The notes beneath the pieces are model-generated. The model searched no databases. It saw only the letters and a list, made by a program, of their open reading frames with translations, and was not told the DNA's origin. DNA of 5,552 nt from contig NZ_JBLKSS010000214.1 of NCBI RefSeq assembly GCF_047607725.1, positions 1 to 5,552 on the forward strand, given 5' to 3'. Positions 1-4,739 of the stretch are shown piece after piece (the stretch's first letter is position 1; the number at the start of each line of letters is the position of its first letter). The position numbers and the translations under genes are program-made. Source of the stretch: JBLKSS01 sp047607725. GTDB taxonomy: Bacteria; Pseudomonadota; Gammaproteobacteria; Enterobacterales; Enterobacteriaceae.

Positions 1-117
1 CACTCAAACCGGGATGGAAATAAAAGTTATTAAAATCAATACAATGTGAAAATACAATGAGCATAAGCGTGTAACGTAGGTTTACTGTCTCATACAACAA
101 ACCCACCAATAATTCAA

Positions 118-234
118 GACGTCCTCCACGGGGCGCTTACCTGCGAAACGCCGCTTAAATGTGGCACGCACCGCTACGCTGAAGACGCTGAGGTACTGCT
201 GTTTGCCTGGGCGATCGGCGATAGCCCGGTCAAT
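118..234 (+). pseudogene. N-terminal remnant of the phage DNA polymerase frame, without a start codon
   Basis: The reading frame of the polymerase is open upstream of its first GTG (235), back to a stop at 64-66. From about 121 it reads like the conserved N-terminus of phage family A polymerases: LHGALTCETPLKCGTHRYAE followed by DAEVLLFAWAIGDSPVN. No ATG, GTG or TTG occurs in frame between 67 and 234; only non-standard CTG, ATT and ATA codons are present. Polymerases of this type normally begin just before this point with a D-x-E exonuclease motif I (pattern 'DLET.'). Here the equivalent stretch is GALTCETP, with neither acidic residue of the motif. I infer that the true start and motif I were lost by a deletion or rearrangement near 118-140, and that 1-117, which is AT-rich, is unrelated sequence. 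Confidence 0.6.
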
Positions 235-2166
235 GTGTGGGACCTCACCACCGGCGACCCAGTGCCCGATGCATTAAGCGCTGCGCTCGACGATCCTCAG
301 GTAATGACCGTCTGGCACAACGGCGGCATGTTCGACGCCGTGGTGCTGCAACATGCGCTGGGTATAGATATTCCGCTCGAGCGTATACACGACACGATGG
401 TGCAAGCCTATGCGCACAGTCTGCCCGGTTCGCTGGACGCACTGTGCGAGGTGCTGAATGTCCCAACCGACCAGACCAAGGACAAAACCGGCAGCCAGCT
501 TATTAAGCTCTTCTGCAAACCCAGACCGAAAACCAGCAAAATCCGCTGCGCTACTCGCGAAACACACCCGGAAGAATGGCGACGTTTTGTCGAGTACGCC
601 GCGACAGATATTGAGGACATGCGGGTGATTTGGAAACGGATGCCGCGCTGGAATCTCACTCCGTTTGAAACGGCGCTATGGCGTCTTGACCAGCGCATCA
701 ACCACCGAGGCATGTGTATGGATATGGCGCTTGCCGAAAGTGCGCTGGCCGCGGTGGATAAAGAGCAGCAATGTTTGTCCGAACGCACCCGGCAAATTAC
801 CGATGGTGAAGTGCAGTCCGCTACCCAGCGCGACGCCATGATCAAACACATTGCAAAAGCCTTCGATGTTGAGCTGCCAGATATGCAGAAAAGTACACTT
901 GAGCGGCGTATCAACGACCCCGATCTGCCGATAGGGCTGCGCGAACTGCTAACCGTCCGCCTCGACGCTTGCACGACCAGCACCAGCAAATACCAGACAC
1001 TGCTCAAATCCGTCAGCCGCGATGGCCGTTTACGCGGCACCAAGCAGTTTTGTGGTGCCTCACGTACCGGGCGCTGGGCGGGGCGGCTTTTTCAGCCCGA
1101 CAACCTCCCCAGATCATCTATGTCACAGGCAGATATCGACCTGGGGATAAAGGCGCTGAAAAAGGGCGTGGCGGATTTGGTGTTCGACGTGATGCCTCTC
1201 ACCAGCTCAGTACTACGCGCCTGTATCCGGGCCCCCGAAGACAAGAAGCTGGTCGTTTCCGATCTGAGCAATATCGAAGGCCGGGTGCTGGCGTGGCTGG
1301 CGGGCGAGGAATGGAAGCTGCAGGCGTTTCGCGATTATGACGCCGGTGTCGGCGATGACCTGTACAAGCTGGCCTACGCCAAGGCGTTCCACATCAGCCC
1401 GAGTGAAGTGACCAAAGCGCAAAGGCAAGTCGGCAAGGTGATGGAGCTCGGATTGGGCTATGGCGGCGGCGTGGCGGCCTTCATGACCTTCGCCCTCACA
1501 TACGGTCTTGACCTCGACGCGCTGGCCGATGCAGCACTGCCAACAGTACCGGCGACAGTTATCCGCGAAGCCAGAAACTGGTACGCAGAATCCGTGAAGC
1601 GGAAGAAAACCTACTGTCTGACAGAGCGCGTGTTTGTTGCCTGTGATTCGATAAAACGCCTGTGGCGCAACACGCATCCGAAGACCGTCTCGTTCTGGCG
1701 GGCACTGGAGGACGGGGTACGGCACGCTATTGAACACCCGGGGTGCACTCTCTCTTGTCGCCGAGTCAAAATCCGGCGCGATGGTGCGTGGCTACGCATC
1801 GCCCTTCCCTCGGGCCGGGTCGTCTGCTATCCGGGCGTGGCTATCGTCAAAGGCGACGTGACCTACATGGGCATGGACCCGTACAAGCATAAATGGTCGC
1901 GACTCAAAACATACGGCGGCCGACTGGTCGAGAATCTTAGTCAGGGCTTGGCGCGCGACGTACTGGCAGCAGCCATGCCCGTTATTGAAGAGCACGGCTA
2001 CGAAATTGTCTTAACGGTACACGATGAAGTGATCTGCGAAGCGCCGGATACTGATGACTACAAGCATGACGCGCTAAGCACCCTACTGGCAACTAACCCA
2101 CATTGGGCCGATGGCCTGCCACTTAACGCTGGCGGTTTTGAAGCACTTTACTACCGGAAGGAATAA
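235..2166 (+). CDS. Phage family A (Pol I-like) DNA polymerase, 5'-truncated
   Basis: Template-directed DNA polymerase of the phage Pol I type, expected to replicate the phage genome. Using the GTG at 235, residues 1-130 hold the rest of a 3'-5' exonuclease domain: motif II is HNGGMFD (N29, F33, D34) and motif III is YAATD (Y121, D125). The palm and fingers follow: motif A DLSNIEGR (343-350, catalytic D343), motif B RQVGK...LGLGYGG (R397, K401, Y409) and motif C VHDE (H596, D597, E598). All core polymerase residues are present and there is no internal stop. The C-terminus (GGFEALYYRKE) looks complete. Conserved sequence continues upstream to about 121 without a start codon, so GTG 235 is only the first usable start and may not be used. 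With that extension the length (about 680 residues) fits the family. Exonuclease motif I is missing, so proofreading is probably lost. The family call is firm; whether the protein is made is doubtful. The stop codon abuts the ribosome binding site of the next gene. Confidence 0.9.
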   Translation: MWDLTTGDPVPDALSAALDDPQVMTVWHNGGMFDAVVLQHALGIDIPLERIHDTMVQAYAHSLPGSLDALCEVLNVPTDQTKDKTGSQLIKLFCKPRPKTSKIRCATRETHPEEWRRFVEYAATDIEDMRVIWKRMPRWNLTPFETALWRLDQRINHRGMCMDMALAESALAAVDKEQQCLSERTRQITDGEVQSATQRDAMIKHIAKAFDVELPDMQKSTLERRINDPDLPIGLRELLTVRLDACTTSTSKYQTLLKSVSRDGRLRGTKQFCGASRTGRWAGRLFQPDNLPRSSMSQADIDLGIKALKKGVADLVFDVMPLTSSVLRACIRAPEDKKLVVSDLSNIEGRVLAWLAGEEWKLQAFRDYDAGVGDDLYKLAYAKAFHISPSEVTKAQRQVGKVMELGLGYGGGVAAFMTFALTYGLDLDALADAALPTVPATVIREARNWYAESVKRKKTYCLTERVFVACDSIKRLWRNTHPKTVSFWRALEDGVRHAIEHPGCTLSCRRVKIRRDGAWLRIALPSGRVVCYPGVAIVKGDVTYMGMDPYKHKWSRLKTYGGRLVENLSQGLARDVLAAAMPVIEEHGYEIVLTVHDEVICEAPDTDDYKHDALSTLLATNPHWADGLPLNAGGFEALYYRKE

Positions 2167-2170
2167 ACCA

Positions 2171-2347
2171 ATGAAAATTGAAAAACAGCCCATGACCATC
2201 GTGCCGTTCGCCAACGCCAACTGCAACGCGTGGGACTTCGGCAACTGCAACGTTGTTTATGACTTTTTGACCGCTGATCGTATGGCAAAAGCGCAGGGCA
2301 AAATCCTCGTCCAGCATCGCCACAGACGCTTTAGCGAAAGCCACTAA
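2171..2347 (+). CDS. Small phage protein of unknown function, probably frameshifted near its 3' end
   Basis: I do not recognise a family. The frame encodes 58 residues beginning MKIEKQPMTIVPFANANCNA and contains the segment WDFGNCNVVYDFLTADRMAKA. ATG 2171 is preferred over an in-frame ATG at 2111, which lies inside the polymerase gene, because GGAAGGAA at 2156-2163 lies 8 bases upstream as a good ribosome binding site. The gene starts 4 bases after the polymerase stop, so the two are probably translationally coupled. The annotated C-terminus (QHRHRRFSESH) is basic and unlike the rest. A shift of one base around 2300-2307 opens a frame reading SSSIATDALAKATNDGEE, which ends at 2363 inside the ribosome binding region of the next gene. 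That tail looks more like a natural end, so I suspect an indel. It may act near the polymerase in early phage functions, but this is position only. Confidence 0.6.
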   Translation: MKIEKQPMTIVPFANANCNAWDFGNCNVVYDFLTADRMAKAQGKILVQHRHRRFSESH

Positions 2348-2367
2348 TGACGGGGAGGAATAACAGA

Positions 2368-2649
2368 ATGATAACCTATATCGCCGGGCCGATGTCCGGA
2401 AAACCCGATTGCAACCGCTTGGCGTTCTACCAAGCCGCCCATGAACTGAAACAAGGCGGCGACACGGTGCTGAATCCCGCAACGCTACCGGATGGACTGA
2501 CTCAGGCTGAATATATGCGGATTGGCCTAGCCATGCTGCAATGCGCACAGGGTATCTTCCTGCTGGAGGGCTGGCAGGGCAGCGAAGGCGCCCATGCCGA
2601 ATACTCTTTGGCTAAGAAGCTGCAACTACTCGTACGGTATCAAAGCTGA
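2368..2649 (+). CDS. DUF4406 nucleoside 2-deoxyribosyltransferase-like protein
   Basis: The 93-residue product fits DUF4406, a phage-associated family related in fold to nucleoside 2-deoxyribosyltransferases. The diagnostic N-terminus ITYIAGPMSGKPD (residues 2-14) resembles the nucleotide-binding first strand and loop of that fold. A middle segment, VLNPATLPDGLTQAEYM, and a late segment, FLLEGWQGSEGAHAEYSLAK, contain the conserved W-x-x-S-x-G-A-x-x-E pattern; that glutamate is the likely catalytic or ribose-binding position. By family analogy it may act on nucleosides or nucleotides during phage DNA synthesis, but no reaction is established for this group. The start at 2368 is chosen over an in-frame ATG at 2347 because AGGA at 2356-2359 sits 8 bases upstream. 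The stop (TGA, 2647-2649) overlaps the next start by one base, so the two genes are translationally coupled. Confidence 0.85.
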   Translation: MITYIAGPMSGKPDCNRLAFYQAAHELKQGGDTVLNPATLPDGLTQAEYMRIGLAMLQCAQGIFLLEGWQGSEGAHAEYSLAKKLQLLVRYQS

Positions 2650-2924
2650 TGAAAATGTATTACTTGCGTGAGAAAGCCATCGAGCAGCAGCTTATCCGCG
2701 CGGTAAAAGCCACCGGCGGCATCGCATACAAGTTTGTTTCGCCGCGCAGGCTGGGCGTACCTGACCGTCTGGTAGTACTTCCCGGTGGCCGGCTGCTGTT
2801 TGTGGAATGCAAAGTGCCGGGGCAGAAAGCCCGCCCCTCCCAGCGACGCGAACACGACAGGCTCAGGGCGCTGGGGTGCGAGGTAATCGTGCTGAATGAT
2901 AAAAATTTGGAGAAACTTTTATGA
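2649..2924 (+). CDS. VRR-NUC domain nuclease (PD-(D/E)XK fold)
   Basis: A 91-residue stand-alone VRR-NUC protein. This family has a PD-(D/E)XK nuclease fold, and phage members are believed to cut branched or structured DNA, as the FAN1 nuclease domain does. Visible active-site elements are an N-terminal glutamate (E12), GVPD with D39, and the VECK strand (E53, K55). A basic stretch (KARPSQRREHDRLRALG) and a final VIVLND strand then complete the usual compact domain. The length is typical of single-domain phage members. The ATG at 2649 overlaps the preceding stop in a TGATG junction and has no clear ribosome binding site, so translation probably restarts from the DUF4406 gene. An ATG at 2655 is an alternative start. 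Its own stop overlaps the following gene by 4 bases (ATGA). In many phages a SNF2/DEAD helicase gene lies nearby; none is present in this window. Confidence 0.88.
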   Translation: MKMYYLREKAIEQQLIRAVKATGGIAYKFVSPRRLGVPDRLVVLPGGRLLFVECKVPGQKARPSQRREHDRLRALGCEVIVLNDKNLEKLL

Positions 2925-3238
2925 ATACTAATAGTATTATCGCAACGCCACCAGGATGGTGGGCAGTATTTAGCAATTTAGATACCGTAAGGGGCGATAC
3001 ACATAATTTTAGGTTTTTTGAACCTATTATTGCATGGGAAAATACAAAAGGCGGATTAGCCCCCTTAGTTTGGGATGGCTATACGGGTAAGGGAACAAAG
3101 CGCGCCCTGAATGATAAGTATTTTACAACGGTGGTATATCTGCCGCACGCTCGCCCTACCGTAACGCTAACACCTTTCGACGCCGACGCTGAATATAAAA
3201 TTCCGCCGGATGCTTATAAATCCGATTTTGAATATTAA
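2921..3238 (+). CDS. Hypothetical phage protein, AT-rich orphan
   Basis: I do not recognise this 105-residue protein. It starts MNTNSIIATPPGWWAVFSNL, is rich in aromatic residues and proline, and carries short predicted beta-like stretches (WWAVF, TTVVYL, TVTLTPF). There is no signal peptide, membrane segment, cysteine cluster or nuclease motif that I can see. The ATG overlaps the VRR-NUC stop by 4 bases, and TGGAGA at 2908-2913 is a well-placed ribosome binding site, so it is very likely translated in the same operon. The DNA is visibly more AT-rich than the polymerase, DUF4406 and nuclease genes before it, with many AT-ending codons. This suggests a separate, later acquisition. A PGWWAVF-type opening is reminiscent of small phage proteins whose role is unknown, but I would not assign a function. 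Confidence 0.75.
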   Translation: MNTNSIIATPPGWWAVFSNLDTVRGDTHNFRFFEPIIAWENTKGGLAPLVWDGYTGKGTKRALNDKYFTTVVYLPHARPTVTLTPFDADAEYKIPPDAYKSDFEY

Positions 3239-3259
3239 CACGAGCAGAGAACGTGGATC

Positions 3260-3544
3260 ATGAAACTGGATAACACACGGGTGCTAACTTTCAGGCACCC
3301 CAATATGGGAGAAGTCGTCGCCATCACCAACGGCGGTGAGAGTATCGACGATGCCCGCTATCTGGTCAGTCTAGGCAGGCGGCCTAACGAAGACTGGGAA
3401 ACCCAGACGCTCAGGGCAGTAATTGATTATATGGCCGAAGAAAACAAGCGGCTACGCAAGCAAGTTCGCCGCCTGACACAGGAAGGGTGTTACTGTAAAG
3501 TGGAGGGTCGAGCAGGACTCGAACCTGCATCTTACGGTTGGTGA
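3260..3544 (+). CDS. Small hypothetical phage protein with C-terminal coiled coil; 3' end runs antisense into the tRNA
   Basis: Function unknown. The N-terminal half (residues 1-50) reads as a small globular segment (TRVLTFRHPNMGEVVAITNG). Residues 51-75 (AVIDYMAEENKRLRKQVRRL) form a charged heptad pattern with leucine and valine at core positions, typical of a short coiled coil. The ATG at 3260 lies 22 bases after the preceding stop. GAGA at 3247-3250 is a modest ribosome binding site 9 bases upstream. The final residues (GRAGLEPASYGW) are the familiar result of reading the complement of a tRNA T-arm, so the last 44 bases overlap the minus-strand tRNA. The original C-terminus probably ended soon after residue 75, and the present end may be an accident of the tRNA junction. 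It is likely the last gene of the plus-strand early operon. Confidence 0.65.
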   Translation: MKLDNTRVLTFRHPNMGEVVAITNGGESIDDARYLVSLGRRPNEDWETQTLRAVIDYMAEENKRLRKQVRRLTQEGCYCKVEGRAGLEPASYGW

Positions 3545-3576
3545 ACACGCACGCTCTTTCACTAAGCTACCGACCC
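3501..3576 (-). tRNA. tRNA or tRNA-like gene, isotype not assignable, with degraded D and anticodon arms
   Basis: Read on the minus strand from 3576 to 3501. The acceptor stem is GGGTCGG paired with TCGACCC (one G-U pair), followed by discriminator T and an encoded CCA. The T-arm is canonical (GCAGG, loop TTCGAGT, CCTGC). The D-stem is GCTT/GAGC, but its 7-base loop AGTGAAA lacks the invariant GG pair. The 24 bases between the D-stem and T-stem do not fold into a regular 5-base-pair, 7-base-loop anticodon arm. The best fold is TGCG/CGTA with an unpaired 11-base segment TGTTCACCAAC, so no anticodon can be assigned with confidence. It is therefore either a decayed tRNA or a divergent phage tRNA. 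It lies 30 bases downstream of the DUF1640-like gene on the same strand and may be cotranscribed with it. Confidence 0.7.
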
Positions 3577-3606
3577 AATTGGCAGGGATAGGATAATTAA
3601 CAATCA

Positions 3607-4002
3607 TTAAAGAAATTTAACGACCAGAGTCACTACAGCGGATGCAAGGCCAACGCAACCGAGAATTATTTTTGTTATGTTTATCAACAATCTACTAGTT
3701 AAAAACTCCATATCCTTGCGCAACAAGGCTATTTGCGCCTCGGTTTTAGCTTCGTTCTTCTCGAAGCGAGCCTGCATCTGAGTTTCGTTCTTCCCGAAGC
3801 GAGCGTCCATATCTTTACGAACATCGGTTATCTGAACCGTTAAATCTTTACGCACGTCCTCAAGGTCACGCTTGGTAGCCACATCCGCCACCTCATGAGA
3901 CTTGCGCACGACGAGCGAAATCGCCTTGGCTTGCTCACTGGTAAGCCCGGCTGTTTGAAGCTCTTCTGACGCCTGCAATGTATCAAATGCGACTTGGCCC
4001 AT
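3607..4002 (-). CDS. DUF1640-like coiled-coil protein with C-terminal membrane anchor
   Basis: A 131-residue protein that matches the layout of small bacterial DUF1640 proteins, distant relatives of the mitochondrial MCUR1/CCDC90 family. The N-terminal head (VAFDTLQASEELQTAGLTSE) and the QAKAIS motif are followed by VADVATKRDLEDVRKDL (about residues 38-54). A long charged coiled coil runs to about residue 98, and a single hydrophobic segment (INITKIILGCVGLASAVVTL) forms a C-terminal transmembrane anchor. The protein should sit in the inner membrane with the coiled coil in the cytoplasm. No enzyme motif is visible and bacterial members have no settled function. The coiled coil contains an 11-residue duplication (ARFGKNETQMQ / ARFEKNEAKTE). 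The start is well supported by AGGAGGA (4009-4015) 6 bases upstream. It is transcribed against the neighbouring phage genes, as expected for a self-contained cargo gene. Confidence 0.85.
   Translation of the reverse strand: MGQVAFDTLQASEELQTAGLTSEQAKAISLVVRKSHEVADVATKRDLEDVRKDLTVQITDVRKDMDARFGKNETQMQARFEKNEAKTEAQIALLRKDMEFLTSRLLINITKIILGCVGLASAVVTLVVKFL
3751..3816 (-). repeat. Imperfect tandem repeat, two 33-base units inside the DUF1640-like gene
   Basis: The 20-base core TTCGTTCTTCTCGAAGCGAG at 3751-3770 recurs at 3784-3803 with one mismatch (C for T at its eleventh base); the spacing is exactly 33 bases. The remainder of each unit is more diverged. In the protein this gives two 11-residue coiled-coil units, an in-frame hendecad step, so expansion or contraction by whole units would not break the frame. 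Confidence 0.8.
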
Positions 4003-4008
4003 GGGGAA

Positions 4009-4015
4009 TCCTCCT
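4009..4015 (-). promoter_or_regulatory. Strong Shine-Dalgarno site for the DUF1640-like gene
   Basis: On the minus strand the sequence is AGGAGGA, 6 bases before the ATG whose complement is at 4000-4002. This is the best ribosome binding site in the window. It fixes the start and suggests efficient translation independent of the phage early operon. Confidence 0.75.
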
Positions 4016-4025
4016 GTTTAGGCCA

Positions 4026-4054
4026 AGTGTAGCGTATCCACCACATCAACGGAA
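4026..4054 (-). promoter_or_regulatory. Candidate minus-strand sigma70-type promoter for the DUF1640-like gene and tRNA
   Basis: On the minus strand, TTCCGT (4054-4049) and TACACT (4031-4026) are separated by 17 bases. The -10 matches TATAAT at four of six positions and the -35 is weak. Transcription would begin near 4019, leaving a leader of about 17 bases with the strong ribosome binding site. The position is right for a self-contained cargo gene, but the match alone is modest. Confidence 0.35.
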
Positions 4055-4060
4055 GGAGTA

Positions 4061-4080
4061 TCAGGGCTGCCAGCCCATGA
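4061..4080. repeat. Short inverted repeat between divergent transcription units
   Basis: GGGCT at 4064-4068 and AGCCC at 4072-4076 flank GCC. TCA (4061-4063) and TGA (4078-4080) extend the pairing past one bulged A. There is no T-run, so it does not look like an intrinsic terminator. It lies between the two candidate divergent promoters and could be a protein-binding site or simply a small hairpin in a transcript. Confidence 0.35.
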
Positions 4081-4137
4081 CAAGCCGATTAAGAATGCAT
4101 TACCACTGTCGGTGCCTGAAAGGACCGCTAATCCCAA

Positions 4138-4166
4138 CAGACACCTAACCCAAAACCTACCATAAT
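4138..4166 (+). promoter_or_regulatory. Candidate plus-strand sigma70-type promoter upstream of the helix-turn-helix gene
   Basis: CAGACA (4138-4143) and CATAAT (4161-4166) are separated by 17 bases. They match the -35 and -10 consensus at four and five of six positions. Transcription would start near 4173 and run into the helix-turn-helix gene. If the gene starts at 4317 the leader is about 145 bases; with the TTG at 4209 it is about 36. The intergenic stretch 4003-4316 shows no other gene that I can support: the short frames in it (for example ATG 4077 to TAA 4151) lack a ribosome binding site and a recognisable product. Confidence 0.4.
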
Positions 4167-4316
4167 AGGATTTGAGCTATGTAAAAGAGTACCGCGCCCG
4201 CACGCACATTGAAAGTGCAACCGTTCATCCGTAGCGAGATTATTCATTTTGCGTTCACCTCGAAGCATCTGACCTCGCGTCAGCGTATCCGTCTCCTAAA
4301 GGCTGGGGGGTGCGAT

Positions 4317-4613
4317 ATGAAGATGTTCGACCCAGCTCAGCATCCTGAGCTACGCAACCTTTTTCCTGAACTGACGCCCGTCCAATTTGAAACTTCTTTT
4401 TTTTCGATTGGTTGTTCACAAAAAGAAATTTCTGTATTGTGCTCAGTTGCTTACAAAGTCGTTAAACAAGCGATAGCAGAGGCAAAATCCAAATTTGAAA
4501 CGCAATCATTAACAGGGTTACTAACAGCGTTTCATATTTGCTTAGTTCTATTTGCGTTGTATGGTTGCCAAGGAAAACAACCGAAATCCACCACCCCATT
4601 GACGCAAGGATAA
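4317..4613 (+). CDS. Small phage helix-turn-helix protein, putative regulator
   Basis: A 98-residue protein resembling small phage regulators that open with an FDPxxHPELRNLFPxLT signature (residues 4-20) and carry a LuxR/sigma-like helix-turn-helix. Here the helix-turn-helix is SIGCSQKEISVLCSVAYKVV (residues 30-49), continuing KQAIAEAKSKF; the segments QKEISVLCSV and KVVKQAIAEAKSKF fit the support and recognition helices. A hydrophobic segment (LTAFHICLVLFALYG, residues 69-83) follows and may be a dimerisation helix rather than a membrane span. It probably binds DNA to control phage genes; the target is unknown. ATG 4317 is chosen because the conserved opening starts there and GGGGGG (4305-4310) is a possible ribosome binding site. 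The frame stays open upstream to 4185, and TTG 4209 would add 36 residues with quite normal codon use, so a longer protein is possible. The C-terminal tail (CQGKQPKSTTPLTQG) may not be original, since another coding-like frame overlaps the 3' end. Confidence 0.7.
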   Translation: MKMFDPAQHPELRNLFPELTPVQFETSFFSIGCSQKEISVLCSVAYKVVKQAIAEAKSKFETQSLTGLLTAFHICLVLFALYGCQGKQPKSTTPLTQG

Positions 4614-4672
4614 TCCATGCGCTAGAAAAATGGCAACAGGCGAACGTTAGCCAGTTCCTACAGCGCCACTAA
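4538..4672 (+). other. Coding-like out-of-frame segment over the 3' end of the helix-turn-helix gene
   Basis: In a different frame from the helix-turn-helix gene, an open stretch from 4499 to the TAA at 4670-4672 ends with HPIDARIIHALEKWQQANVS and then QFLQRH. That looks like an amphipathic, natural protein C-terminus, yet no good start codon with a ribosome binding site precedes it (only TTG at 4538). An ATG at 4561 in a third frame reads MVAKENNRNPPPH before stopping; joining it to the downstream frame would need a one-base shift. It may be the tail of a small frameshifted phage gene. I do not recognise the product. Confidence 0.25.
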
Positions 4673-4684
4673 TCACTCATCCCG

Positions 4685-4710
4685 CCCCGGTATCGTGCCG
4701 GGGTTCCGTT
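4685..4710 (+). terminator. GC-rich hairpin, possible terminator before the Rha gene
   Basis: CCCCGG (4685-4690) pairs with CCGGGG (4698-4703), extended by one T-G pair around a 5-base loop, and is followed by TTCCGTT. The stem is strong but the T-tract is short and interrupted, so termination may be inefficient. Its position between the helix-turn-helix gene and the Rha gene is sensible for a transcription boundary. Confidence 0.5.
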
Positions 4711-4739
4711 AATCACATTGACTTGTGAGAGATTTCCTT

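Noticed and set aside
14..49. Tiny frame MEIKVIKINTM upstream of the polymerase
   Set aside because: It has no ribosome binding site beyond chance, is only 11 codons, and there is no evidence that it is translated.
408..1043. Long minus-strand open frame (211 codons) opposite the polymerase gene
   Set aside because: It is the shadow of a GC-rich conserved polymerase gene; the product is rich in serine and arginine and has no recognisable domain or ribosome binding site.
969..1340. Plus-strand 123-codon frame inside the polymerase
   Set aside because: It is an alternative frame of a conserved coding region, rich in arginine and glycine, with no ribosome binding site.
1213..1737. Minus-strand open frame (174 codons) opposite the polymerase palm
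   Set aside because: It overlaps catalytic motifs A and B on the other strand; its composition is that of an antisense shadow.
2123..2548. Minus-strand open frame of 141 codons across the small gene and DUF4406
   Set aside because: It lies opposite a well-supported coupled operon, with no plausible start region or domain.
3501..3576. tRNA as a prophage attachment site
   Set aside because: The 3' end lies inside phage coding sequence on both sides, there is no integrase nearby, and no second copy of the tRNA 3' end is seen in the window.
4077..4151. Short plus-strand frame (MTSRLRMHYHCRCLKGPLIP...) in the divergent intergenic region
   Set aside because: No ribosome binding site, no family resemblance that I trust, and it overlaps the hairpin and the candidate promoter.
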